Shown piece after piece: positions 1 to 6,234 of a stretch of 14,724 nucleotides of DNA. The notes below the pieces were generated by a model. It was given only the letters and a program-made list of their open reading frames with translations, was not told where the DNA came from and ran no database searches. Each line of letters begins with the position of its first letter. The stretch's first letter is position 1. The position numbers and the translations under genes are program-made. Source of the DNA: a bacterium (GTDB lineage Bacteria > UBA4055); the NCBI GenBank assembly GCA_029559475.1, contig JAKQBN010000082.1:1-14724 (forward strand), given 5' to 3'.

Positions 1-712
1 GTGAAGAACGGAAAGATAGAAGTGCAGGGAAGGGAGATCGCATTGATGAGTGTTGAAAGCGAAGATTATATTTCATTAACGGATATTGCGAAGTATCGTA
101 ACTCGAACGAACCGTTTGCGGTAATAAATAACTGGGTCAGGAACCGCAGTACTATAGAATTTATAGGATTATGGGAAAGGTTAAATAACAGGGATTTTAA
201 ACCTCTCGAATTCGAGAGGTTTAAAATGGAATCAGGTACGAATTATTTTGTATTGTCTCCTCAAAAGTGGATCGAATCAACTAACGCAAAAGGAATTATT
301 TCAAAATCCGGAAGGTATGGCGGAACTTTTGCCCATGAGGACGATATCAAAGATCAACTACAGAATTCATACAGATGCTGTAAAAGAAAATTTAATTCCG
401 CCGGAATTATCAAAAGAACAAATAAACTTTGTTTACGCAAGTGAGGCTGATCTGCTAAATGTTGCATTATTTGGAATGACAGCTCATGAATGGAGAAAAA
501 GAAATCCGGATAGTGAAGGAAATATTCGTGATCATGCAGAGTTGATCCAGCTTGTAGTTCTGTCGAATCTTGAAAGTATAAACTCAGTATTTATCAGGCA
601 GGGACTGAAGCAGTCAGAAAGACTTTCACAATTGAATCAAATAGCTATTTCTCAGATGAAATCATTGACAGTTAACAGACAATTGGAGCTTTTGAGTTCT
701 TGTAGAAAATAA
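1..712 (+). pseudogene. KilA-N family DNA-binding protein, broken by internal deletion and frame change
   Basis: The gene is read in two frames. The first (GTG at 1 to about 336) gives an N-terminal KilA-N domain: motifs near residues 22-32 (EDYISLTDIAK), 44-60 (NNWVRNRSTIEF) and 97-112 (KGIISKSGRYGGTFAH). The second frame (about 338-712) gives the C-terminal part, with NYRIHTDAVKENLIPPEL, NFVYASEADLLNVALFG and GNIRDHAELIQLVVLSNLES. In intact family members, as I remember them, about 50 residues (a KDIAFEF..W.SPEFKLYLIKEFQRL stretch) separate the halves. Here GGTFAH runs almost directly into TISKINYR with a frame change, so a deletion of about 150 bp at roughly 336-343 explains both. KilA-N proteins are phage- and Bro-type DNA-binding proteins. 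A 34-bp perfect palindrome lies at 194-227. No ribosome binding site is visible because the window starts at the GTG, so the true start could lie upstream. A programmed frameshift is unlikely because the middle is missing. Confidence 0.85.
194..227. repeat. 34-bp perfect palindrome inside the KilA-N gene
   Basis: The left arm attttaaacctctcgaa (194-210) is exactly reverse-complementary to the right arm ttcgagaggtttaaaat (211-227), with no spacer. It encodes residues 65-76 (DFKPLEFERFKM), a normal-looking part of the KilA-N family sequence, so it is not an obvious insertion. Function is unknown. A dimeric binding site for the gene's own product is one inference. Confidence 0.9.
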
Positions 713-719
713 GGAGAAT

Positions 720-752
720 ATGGAATTATTAAGTAAATTGGAGAAATATTAA
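720..752 (+). pseudogene. Relic of the 3' end of an ORF6N-type gene
   Basis: Bases 721-746 match 6109-6134, the 3' end of the ORF6N gene in this window, at 25 of 26 positions (only t734 against c6122 differs). In the matching frame the relic reads ELLSKLEKY and then a stop; the intact gene reads ELLSKLEKLK and then a stop. Weaker similarity continues past the stop (aaatgtgataatt against aaatgcgatagaatt). The simplest reading is that a second ORF6N gene once stood here and was almost wholly deleted, leaving its tail beside the broken KilA-N gene. An ATG with aaggag just ahead of it would allow a 10-residue peptide, which is probably meaningless. Confidence 0.65.
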
Positions 753-763
753 AAATGTGATAA

Positions 764-845
764 TTTATAGCTAAAAGGGCTGGATCCGTCCGTGGCGTCG
801 GTCAAAACTCTTATACTTCGTAAAATTGTTTTTACAGGAAAAATT
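764..845 (+). repeat. Leader element, copy 1 (diverged and shortened)
   Basis: It begins with tttatagctaaaagggctg (764-782), identical to 4175-4193, and continues with a related segment (ccgtc...cggtcaaaactcttatactt). It then jumps to a taaaattgtttttacagg block that matches 4289 onward in copy 2. Relative to copy 2, about 60 bp are missing after ttatact. It lies directly ahead of the unrecognised gene at 868, as copy 2 lies ahead of the gene at 4396. The outer inverted repeat seen in copy 2 is lost here. Confidence 0.65.
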
Positions 846-854
846 CAAATTAGT

Positions 855-859
855 AGGAG
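855..859 (+). promoter_or_regulatory. Ribosome binding site deciding the start at 868
   Basis: The sequence aggag ends 8 bases before the ATG at 868. No comparable site precedes the in-frame ATG at 826. Confidence 0.6.
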
Positions 860-867
860 TACGGATC

Positions 868-1287
868 ATGAAGAATGATAATAAAGAAAGGATACCGAGA
901 ATTAAGATAGTTACAATAGGGAATGAATTTGATTCTGTTGTAAAAATGTACTTAGACGAATCGGTTAAGAGGGATTCGGCAAATTTAGCTCAAGTCATAA
1001 TGGACGGCAGAATTGCCGATGTAGAGTATGAAGAGAGTGACAGGCTGACGGATATGCAGATCGTGTGCTGCGGCCAGGTAAGTGACAAGAAGAGGTTAAT
1101 GATCGATGAAATGCTGAGCAGAGCTTCAAAGAACGGTTCTCCTTCAATAGTACAGGGTATTTTGTCTGAGCTCGGAATGGGTATCGGATCTGCAGAGATA
1201 TTTATGAATGATGACTGTAAAATGCTGTTCAATACTGTCACCTCGTACGGGGATAATATTGAGTTCTCGCTTCTTGCATTGTATTAG
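868..1287 (+). CDS. Hypothetical protein, 139 residues
   Basis: I do not recognise this family. The ATG at 868 is preferred over the in-frame ATG at 826 because aggag (855-859) lies about 8 bases ahead of it; the residues before it look like leader DNA, and the repeated leader element overlaps them. The protein is soluble, with no signal peptide or membrane segment. A strand-like stretch RIKIVTIGNEFDSVVKMYLDE near the N-terminus and another, LTDMQIVCCGQVSDKKRLMIDEML, in the middle suggest an alpha/beta fold. The spacing of these two stretches loosely recalls the first half of an FtsZ/tubulin nucleotide-binding domain, but the glycine-rich loops that bind GTP are absent, so that is only a weak analogy. 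It appears complete, with a stop at 1285-1287. No obvious terminator follows in the 127-bp gap before the next gene. Confidence 0.6.
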   Translation: MKNDNKERIPRIKIVTIGNEFDSVVKMYLDESVKRDSANLAQVIMDGRIADVEYEESDRLTDMQIVCCGQVSDKKRLMIDEMLSRASKNGSPSIVQGILSELGMGIGSAEIFMNDDCKMLFNTVTSYGDNIEFSLLALY

Positions 1288-1414
1288 CCGGCATGTAAAT
1301 TATTTCAAATATTGAAAATATCAGTGAATGTTCTGAAAAAGTGATGCAAAATTATGGAAATTAATGTCAAAAATGCGTATATTGAAATAATTAAATTAAA
1401 CCTGAGCGGGTATT

Positions 1415-3031
1415 ATGAACATTCCGATAAATATTGAAACGCTTCTGGCGGGTAAAGTGGTTGAATCGGAGAGGATCGAGTATAAGAAGGGCTGGAATCC
1501 TGCTGAGATTATGCGTACTGTGGCTGCTTTCGCGAATGATTTTGAGAATCTGGGTAGCGGATATATTGTAGTGGGCGTTGAAGAAATCAACGGTATGGCT
1601 AAACGGCCGGTTTTCGGTTTTGACAGCGCGAAGTTCGATAAGGTGCAGAAAGAGATGATAGGTTTTTGTAATCTTATGCGCCCGAAGTATTTCCCGAAGA
1701 TGTCTTTAGAGGATGTTGACGGGAAGCAGGTTCTTCTTGTGTGGGTGACGGCAGGCAGCAACAGGCCTTATGAAGTGCCTAAGGATGTGACTGCAAATAA
1801 GAAAGATTATGAGTATTTTATTAGAAAGTATTCGAGCACGATCAGAGTGAATGACGAGCAAAAGCACGAGCTTTTCAGTCTTACGGCCAATATTCCTTTT
1901 GATGACCGTGTTAATCATAAAGCTCGGATTGACGATATTTCTCCTTATCTTTTGAGGAATCATTTAAGGCAGATAAACAGCAGGCTTTATCCGCAGAGCG
2001 AAACTTTACCGCACAAGGATTTATGTGTTCAGATGAATCTTGCAGAAGGCGCGGATGAACATCTATTGCCTAAGAATGTCGGGCTGTTATTGTTTAACGA
2101 TACACCGGAGAAGTATTTTCCTTATACTCATATCAGTATCGTGGAATTTCCGAACGGAGCTGGCGGAGAGGAATTTTATGAAAAAGTTTTTTCAGGACCA
2201 GTCCAGCAGCAGCTTGTGAATGCGCTGGCATATATAAAAGCACAGACGGTAAAATCAAAGACTGTCAAAATTAAAGGGCAGGCTGAGTCAAAAACATTTT
2301 TCAATTATCCTTTCGAGGCTGTAGAAGAAGCTTTGGCCAATGCTGTTTATCACAAGAATTATGAAATAAGGGAACCTATTGAGGTCAGGATAATGCCTGA
2401 TTCGATAGAAATAATCAGCTTCGGAGGTCCGGATCCTTCTGTAAGAATGTCAGACTTGAACAAAGGTTTGATAAGGGTAAGAAGGTACAGGAACAGGCGC
2501 ATTGGCGAATTTTTAAAAGAACTCGGACTGACTGAAGGTAAAGGCACAGGAATTCCCACGATCAAGAGAGCACTCGAAGTCAACGGATCCCCGCCTGCAA
2601 AATACGACACCGACGGCGATGAACGAAGGTACTTTGTTACCGAAATTCCCGTACATCCGGAATTTTTGAAAGAGGATAGTAACCAAGACAGTAACCAAGA
2701 TGAAGAAAAAAGTAACTATGTTATAGCTAAATTATCTTCGTTACTAAATCAAGAAATTAACTATGATATAGCTAAAAATATAAAATCGACTGAAAAAATT
2801 TTAACTAAGATAGTAATGGTATTAGAATTTTGTTTTGCGCCTAGAACAAGAGACGAAATATTTGATGAGATTGAAATGTCAAACCAGACCAGAAATTACA
2901 ATGACATAGTTAAACCGGCGGTAGATGCCGGACTTGTGTCTATGACTATTCCTAAAAAACCAAAGAGTAAATATCAAAAATATTTAACTACCGAAAAAGG
3001 AAAAAGGCTGATTGAAAGTAAGAATGATTAG
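1415..3031 (+). CDS. AlbA_2/Schlafen-type DNA-binding protein with RecG-like ATPase (HATPase_c_4) domain
   Basis: This 538-residue protein has the usual order of the 'putative transcriptional regulator / RecG-like' family. An AlbA_2 (Schlafen) domain spans about 16-140, with ESERIEYKKGWNP (18-29) and FANDFENLGSGYIVVGVEE (39-57). A GHKL ATPase-like domain spans about 295-410, with EALANAVYHKNYE (305-317), the strand EIISFGGPDP, and a glycine loop GLTEGKGTGIPTIKRAL. A winged-helix-like C-terminal domain lies at about 460-538. The linker at 420-455 is repetitive: SNQDSNQD, then NYVIAK and NYDIAK 15 residues apart. Family members are thought to bind DNA or RNA and often sit in mobile or defence regions; no specific target can be read here. 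The ribosome binding site is weak (gagcggg). The DarG-like gene follows after 39 bp, probably in the same transcript. Confidence 0.85.
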   Translation: MNIPINIETLLAGKVVESERIEYKKGWNPAEIMRTVAAFANDFENLGSGYIVVGVEEINGMAKRPVFGFDSAKFDKVQKEMIGFCNLMRPKYFPKMSLEDVDGKQVLLVWVTAGSNRPYEVPKDVTANKKDYEYFIRKYSSTIRVNDEQKHELFSLTANIPFDDRVNHKARIDDISPYLLRNHLRQINSRLYPQSETLPHKDLCVQMNLAEGADEHLLPKNVGLLLFNDTPEKYFPYTHISIVEFPNGAGGEEFYEKVFSGPVQQQLVNALAYIKAQTVKSKTVKIKGQAESKTFFNYPFEAVEEALANAVYHKNYEIREPIEVRIMPDSIEIISFGGPDPSVRMSDLNKGLIRVRRYRNRRIGEFLKELGLTEGKGTGIPTIKRALEVNGSPPAKYDTDGDERRYFVTEIPVHPEFLKEDSNQDSNQDEEKSNYVIAKLSSLLNQEINYDIAKNIKSTEKILTKIVMVLEFCFAPRTRDEIFDEIEMSNQTRNYNDIVKPAVDAGLVSMTIPKKPKSKYQKYLTTEKGKRLIESKND

Positions 3032-3070
3032 CGGTTTGAAAATTGCTATGTATTTATTAGGAGACTTATA

Positions 3071-4105
3071 ATGATTAAACACATAACAGGTAATATATTC
3101 GAAAGCGAGGCTGAAGCTTTAGTTAATACGGTCAATACAGATGGAGTTATGGGTAAAGGTATTGCTTTACAGTTCAAAAAACTGTTCCCGGAAAATTTTA
3201 AAGCTTATGCTGAGGCCTGCAAAAATAGTGCTGTCGTTATAGGGCGGATGTTTGTCACAAACGAATCTAATCTTTCTACCGGTGATAAGATTATAATAAA
3301 TTTCCCCACCAAAAAAAGCTGGAAAAAGACTTCCGAATACAGCTTTATTGAGGAAGGTTTAGAAGATTTGGTAAATATAATTAAAAAAAGAAATATCAAA
3401 AGTATAGCCCTACCGCCTCTCGGATCTGGGAACGGAGGCTTGGAATGGGAGCGAGTAAAAAAGATAATTGACCTGAAGTTAAATCAACTTGATATAGACA
3501 TATTTGTTTTTGAGCCTACCGCGCAAATAAAAGAAGAGATGAAAAAAGAAAGGGTAAAGTTAACTGACGCCAGAGCCCTTTTATTATATGTGCTATACGA
3601 TCTTGTAAAGAACGGCGAATATGTTTCTGAGTTTTCAAGCGAGAAAGTCTGTTATTTCCTTCAAAGATTCGGAGCAGAAAAGTATTTTAAGCTTGAATTC
3701 AAACCTAAATTCTATGGACCGTATTCAGGTAAGGTCAGATTTGTTCTCAATGCTCTGAACGGCAGTTATATTATGGGATACAGCGATATGAATAAAAAAC
3801 CTTTTGATCCTCTTACGCTCATTTCAGACGGTTATGATACTGTGAAAAATCAAATTCAAAGTAATAACGAGCTACATGATATAGCCGATAAAACGATCAG
3901 GTTCCTTGAAGGATTTTATTCTGATTTTGCGTTGGAATTATTATCATCCATAGATTATTTAGCTGTAAAAGATAAAACTACGGACATTAAGACTATACAA
4001 AAAGGAATTGAGAGCTGGAGCAGTAGAAAAAGCACCAAATTCTCAAACCAGAAATATCTTGAAATATCTTTGAAACATATTAGAGATTGCGGGTTCGTTT
4101 ACTGA
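3071..4105 (+). CDS. darG: DarG-like macrodomain antitoxin (DNA ADP-ribosyl glycohydrolase)
   Basis: This protein has 344 residues, full length for DarG. The N-terminal macrodomain (about 1-150) shows GNIF (7-10), ALVNTVNTDGVMGKGIALQFK (16-36), NFPTKKSWK (77-85) and the loop LPPLGSGNGGLEWERV (114-129). The lysine in NFPTK (K81) matches the catalytic lysine position of characterised DarG. The C-terminal domain (about 160-344), with LLLYVLYDL, KVCYFLQRFG, FYGPYSGKVRFVLNALNG and GYSDM, is the DarG-specific half that neutralises the toxin. In the known pair, DarT adds ADP-ribose to thymidine in single-stranded DNA, and DarG removes it and binds DarT. darT normally lies immediately upstream; here that place is taken by the AlbA_2 gene, and no DarT-like protein is encoded in the window. 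The ribosome binding site taggag precedes the ATG by 7 bases. It could be an orphan antitoxin or may serve another ADP-ribosylating partner. Confidence 0.85.
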   Translation: MIKHITGNIFESEAEALVNTVNTDGVMGKGIALQFKKLFPENFKAYAEACKNSAVVIGRMFVTNESNLSTGDKIIINFPTKKSWKKTSEYSFIEEGLEDLVNIIKKRNIKSIALPPLGSGNGGLEWERVKKIIDLKLNQLDIDIFVFEPTAQIKEEMKKERVKLTDARALLLYVLYDLVKNGEYVSEFSSEKVCYFLQRFGAEKYFKLEFKPKFYGPYSGKVRFVLNALNGSYIMGYSDMNKKPFDPLTLISDGYDTVKNQIQSNNELHDIADKTIRFLEGFYSDFALELLSSIDYLAVKDKTTDIKTIQKGIESWSSRKSTKFSNQKYLEISLKHIRDCGFVY

Positions 4106-4145
4106 AAGTAAGAAAATAAATCAATAAACACCTCGATATTTTCAA

Positions 4146-4170
4146 AAGCGGTCGCAATTTGCGACCGCTT
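4146..4170 (+). terminator. Perfect hairpin after the darG-like gene
   Basis: The arms aagcggtcgcaa (4146-4157) and ttgcgaccgctt (4159-4170) pair perfectly around a single t. The 3' tail gcatttta is a weak U tract, and the opposite strand has tttt after the hairpin, so it may act in both directions. It lies 40 bp past the stop of the DarG-like gene. The centre CAATTTG is shared with the palindrome at 5514-5544. Confidence 0.6.
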
Positions 4171-4173
4171 GCA

Positions 4174-4314
4174 TTTTATAGCTAAAAGGGCTGAAACCGT
4201 CTTTTTGGGCGGTCAGAACCGTTATACTCTTTTAGCGCAGCTATAAAATAAGCACAAAAAATCGCTTGTTTTTGGATGTTTTCGCAGGTAAATTGATTTT
4301 ACCGGAAATAAATT
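4174..4314 (+). repeat. Leader element, copy 2, with long hairpin
   Basis: The outer arms ttttatagct (4174-4183) and agctataaaa (4239-4248) pair over 10 bp. They are followed by aaaag (4184-4188) with ctttt (4229-4233), leaving a 5-base bulge. Inside, ccgtc (4197-4201) can pair with ggcgg (4208-4212), and ctga (4191-4194) with tcag (4213-4216). The 19 bp tttatagctaaaagggctg are identical to copy 1, and the distal block taaattgattttaccgg (4289-4305) also has a counterpart there. The element fills most of the gap between the DarG-like gene and the next gene. It could be a structured leader RNA or a small miniature mobile element. Confidence 0.6.
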
Positions 4315-4395
4315 ACCGGAAGAAAGAGATATTCAGGCAACTGCAAAATGCTTTTGGGAATTGAGAAGGTCAGGGATATTATAGAGGATGAAAAT

Positions 4396-5208
4396 ATGTA
4401 TAGAGATGAGATAATCGCAAAAGAAAAGACTGCCATGAGTTTTGAAGAATATTATGATCTTGCTCGTTATGCAGACAGCTTGGGGGATAAAGAGTTAACC
4501 GCGGAATTGTATAAAAAATCCGAAAGCAAAGCTGTAAATATGTGGGACTTTTTAAATCTCGGTTCAGCGATCGCCGCCATTCTTAAAGACATCGAATGGG
4601 CAAGATCAGTATTCCGCAAAGCTGAAAACACCGGTTCGAATACATACGAATTAAGTTTTCTCGCACAAACCATATTTCAATATACCGAAGACAGAGACTG
4701 GGTGAAGAGGATCTGTTTAAGGATCGAACCGCTGGCTGAGGATTTTACTGATCTTCACCGCATTGCACTTGTTGTTCTCTCGATTTTACAGGATAAAGAA
4801 TGGGGAAAGTCATTTTGTGACAGAGCTGAAACAAAAGCGGATGTGTGTCATGATCATATATCGCTTGGAGCTCTTGAAGCCGAATATCTGGAAGATCAAA
4901 AACAGGCAAGGAGATATTTTGTCTCGGCAAAGAAAATGGCGGAAACTTTTGACGATTATCGCAATCTTGCAGAGTCTGTCATTAAATTTTCAATAAGCAG
5001 AAAATGGGGTATGGAACTTTTAAAAATGGTAGAGAGCAGATCTGAGACATGCCGTGATTTTTACAGGCTGGGCGATGTTGTTTGGGAGCAGTTAAATGAC
5101 AGGGAATGGGCTGAAGTGCTTTATAAGAAAGCTGAAGATAAGGCTGTTACAAGAAGAGATCATGAAGCTGTTGAAAGTTGTTTATATGAAATGCAGCGGA
5201 ATTTGTAA
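4396..5208 (+). CDS. Solenoid protein with seven exact 34-residue repeats
   Basis: The ATG at 4396 is preferred over the in-frame ATG at 4348 because gagg (4384-4387) precedes it at a suitable distance; this gives 270 residues. From residue 15 the protein consists of seven back-to-back repeats of exactly 34 residues (15-48, 49-82, 83-116, 117-150, 151-184, 185-218, 219-252) and a partial eighth. The consensus is roughly xxDfxxLaxxxxxxlxDrxWaxxlyxkAExkaxx, with the DxxWA turn and A-E near the end most conserved. A 34-residue helical period is that of TPR and related repeats, but the TPR signature residues are not in their usual places. It has no signal peptide or membrane segment, so it is probably a cytoplasmic protein-binding scaffold. 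Partner and function are unknown. A hairpin with a T-rich tail follows at 5244-5273. Confidence 0.7.
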   Translation: MYRDEIIAKEKTAMSFEEYYDLARYADSLGDKELTAELYKKSESKAVNMWDFLNLGSAIAAILKDIEWARSVFRKAENTGSNTYELSFLAQTIFQYTEDRDWVKRICLRIEPLAEDFTDLHRIALVVLSILQDKEWGKSFCDRAETKADVCHDHISLGALEAEYLEDQKQARRYFVSAKKMAETFDDYRNLAESVIKFSISRKWGMELLKMVESRSETCRDFYRLGDVVWEQLNDREWAEVLYKKAEDKAVTRRDHEAVESCLYEMQRNL

Positions 5209-5243
5209 AAAATAATTCTGAAAATATTTTCATTTTAAGAGAT

Positions 5244-5273
5244 GAGTGTCATTAGATGACATTCTTCTTTTTG
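5244..5273 (+). terminator. Probable terminator of the 34-residue-repeat gene
   Basis: The stem gagtgtcat (5244-5252) pairs with atgacattc (5256-5264), 9 bp with one G-U pair and a 3-base loop tag, followed by ttctttttg. It begins about 35 bp past the stop at 5208. An in-frame ATG at 5256 lies inside this hairpin, which is evidence against that start for the next gene. Confidence 0.55.
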
Positions 5274-5309
5274 TATATTACTTTAACAGTTATGGCGGAG
5301 AAGTGTAAA

Positions 5310-6143
5310 ATGGTTAAGAATGAAGTTGAAAAGTTTGACGAAAGTATTATCAGAGACAGGATTTATTTGATCCGCGGCTATCAGGTGATGCTGGATTCTG
5401 ATCTGGCTGAATTGTATGGGGTGGAGGTTAAATATATCAACAGAGCAGTAAAAAGGAATACGGATAGATTTCCGGCAAAATTTTGTTTTATGTTAAATAG
5501 TCGTGAGATATCTAACTTGAAGTGCCAATTTGGCACTTCAAGTTGGGGCGGTAAAAGGAAACAACCTACAGTTTTCACTGAGCTCAGTATTAAAATTATG
5601 TGTGCTTTTATTGAGATGCGTAAATTCATCCAAACGAACGGGCATATATTCCAAAGAGTAGATAATCTGGAAATAAAGCTGATCGAGACTGATAAAAAGG
5701 TTGAAAAAATTCTCGATGCAATGGATAGCGGTGATTTGAAGCCTAAGCAGGGGATCTTCTTTGACGGTCAAGTATTTGATGCATATACATTTGTATCAGA
5801 TCTGTTCAGGAGCGCAAAGAAGTGTATAGTTATCATAGATAATTATATTGATGATTCAGTGCTTGTTCACCTTACTGCTGTTGCCAAAGGTGTAAAGGTT
5901 AAGATACTTACTAAATCTATTTCAGATAAGCTTGCTTTGGATATTCATAAGTTCAGTGAGCAGTATTTTCATGTCGAGGCTAAGGTGTTCACTCTCGCGC
6001 ATGACAGATTCATTATTATTGACGATAAAGATGTGTATCACTTTGGAGCGTCTCTGAAAGATCTCGGAAAAAAGTGGTTTGCGTTCTCGAAGATCGAGAA
6101 GTCAGATTTGGAATTATTAAGCAAATTGGAGAAACTAAAATGA
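5310..6143 (+). CDS. ORF6N DNA-binding protein with PLD-like C-terminal domain, internal deletion
   Basis: The ATG at 5310 is chosen because ggcggag (5294-5300) lies 9 bases ahead and because family members start near VEKFDESIIRDRIYLIRG; in-frame ATGs at 5256 and 5292 also exist. The product has 277 residues. The ORF6N domain (about 10-100) shows IYLIRGYQVMLDSDLAELYGV and NRAVKRNTDRFPAKFCFML, then SNLKCQFGTSSWGGKRK. In relatives FTE is followed by about 18 conserved residues (QGVAMLS.VLRS-like) before the SIKIM...F.EMRKF helix. Here FTE (88-91) joins directly to LSIKIM, so an in-frame deletion seems to have removed part of the domain. A short coiled coil (115-140) leads to a C-terminal domain (about 148-265) with KCIVIIDNYID, HDRFIIIDD (231-239) and HFGASLKDLGKKWFAFS, which resembles a phospholipase-D-like fold. 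The product may therefore bind DNA poorly. Confidence 0.75.
   Translation: MVKNEVEKFDESIIRDRIYLIRGYQVMLDSDLAELYGVEVKYINRAVKRNTDRFPAKFCFMLNSREISNLKCQFGTSSWGGKRKQPTVFTELSIKIMCAFIEMRKFIQTNGHIFQRVDNLEIKLIETDKKVEKILDAMDSGDLKPKQGIFFDGQVFDAYTFVSDLFRSAKKCIVIIDNYIDDSVLVHLTAVAKGVKVKILTKSISDKLALDIHKFSEQYFHVEAKVFTLAHDRFIIIDDKDVYHFGASLKDLGKKWFAFSKIEKSDLELLSKLEKLK
5514..5544. repeat. 31-bp perfect palindrome inside the ORF6N gene
   Basis: The arms aacttgaagtgccaa (5514-5528) and ttggcacttcaagtt (5530-5544) pair perfectly around a single t. It encodes residues 69-79 (NLKCQFGTSSW), a normal family motif. Its codon position is almost the same as that of the palindrome in the KilA-N gene (codons 65-76). Confidence 0.9.
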
Positions 6144-6170
6144 GTAAAATAGAAATGCGATAGAATTAAC

Positions 6171-6199
6171 TTGAAATAAAATATAATAAGTTGTAAATT
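6171..6199 (+). promoter_or_regulatory. Probable promoter of the 78-residue protein gene
   Basis: TTGAAA (6171-6176), a 17-base spacer and TAAATT (6194-6199). The box is embedded in attaacttgaaat, which recurs ahead of the next gene at 6496-6510 with the same spacing and the same -10 hexamer. Confidence 0.5.
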
Positions 6200-6234
6200 C
6201 ATGGATTAATGCTCAATTTAAGGAGGCGCGCGGA

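Noticed and set aside
826-867. Earlier in-frame start at 826 for the 139-residue protein
   Set aside because: No ribosome binding site, and the DNA belongs to the repeated leader element.
1288-1414. Promoter ahead of the AlbA_2 gene using TTGAAA at 1382-1387
   Set aside because: No -10-like hexamer 16-18 bases downstream; that position is agcggg.
4348-4395. Earlier in-frame start at 4348 for the 34-residue-repeat protein
   Set aside because: No clear ribosome binding site, whereas gagg precedes the ATG at 4396. Not fully excluded.
5256-5309. Earlier in-frame starts (ATG at 5256 and 5292) for the ORF6N gene
   Set aside because: The ATG at 5256 lies inside a terminator-like hairpin, and the added residues do not resemble the family start. 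The ATG at 5310 has a ribosome binding site.
6182-6187. Perfect TATAAT as a -10 box ahead of the 78-residue gene
   Set aside because: No -35 hexamer at a suitable distance; the TTGAAA/TAAATT pair fits better and is repeated at the next gene.
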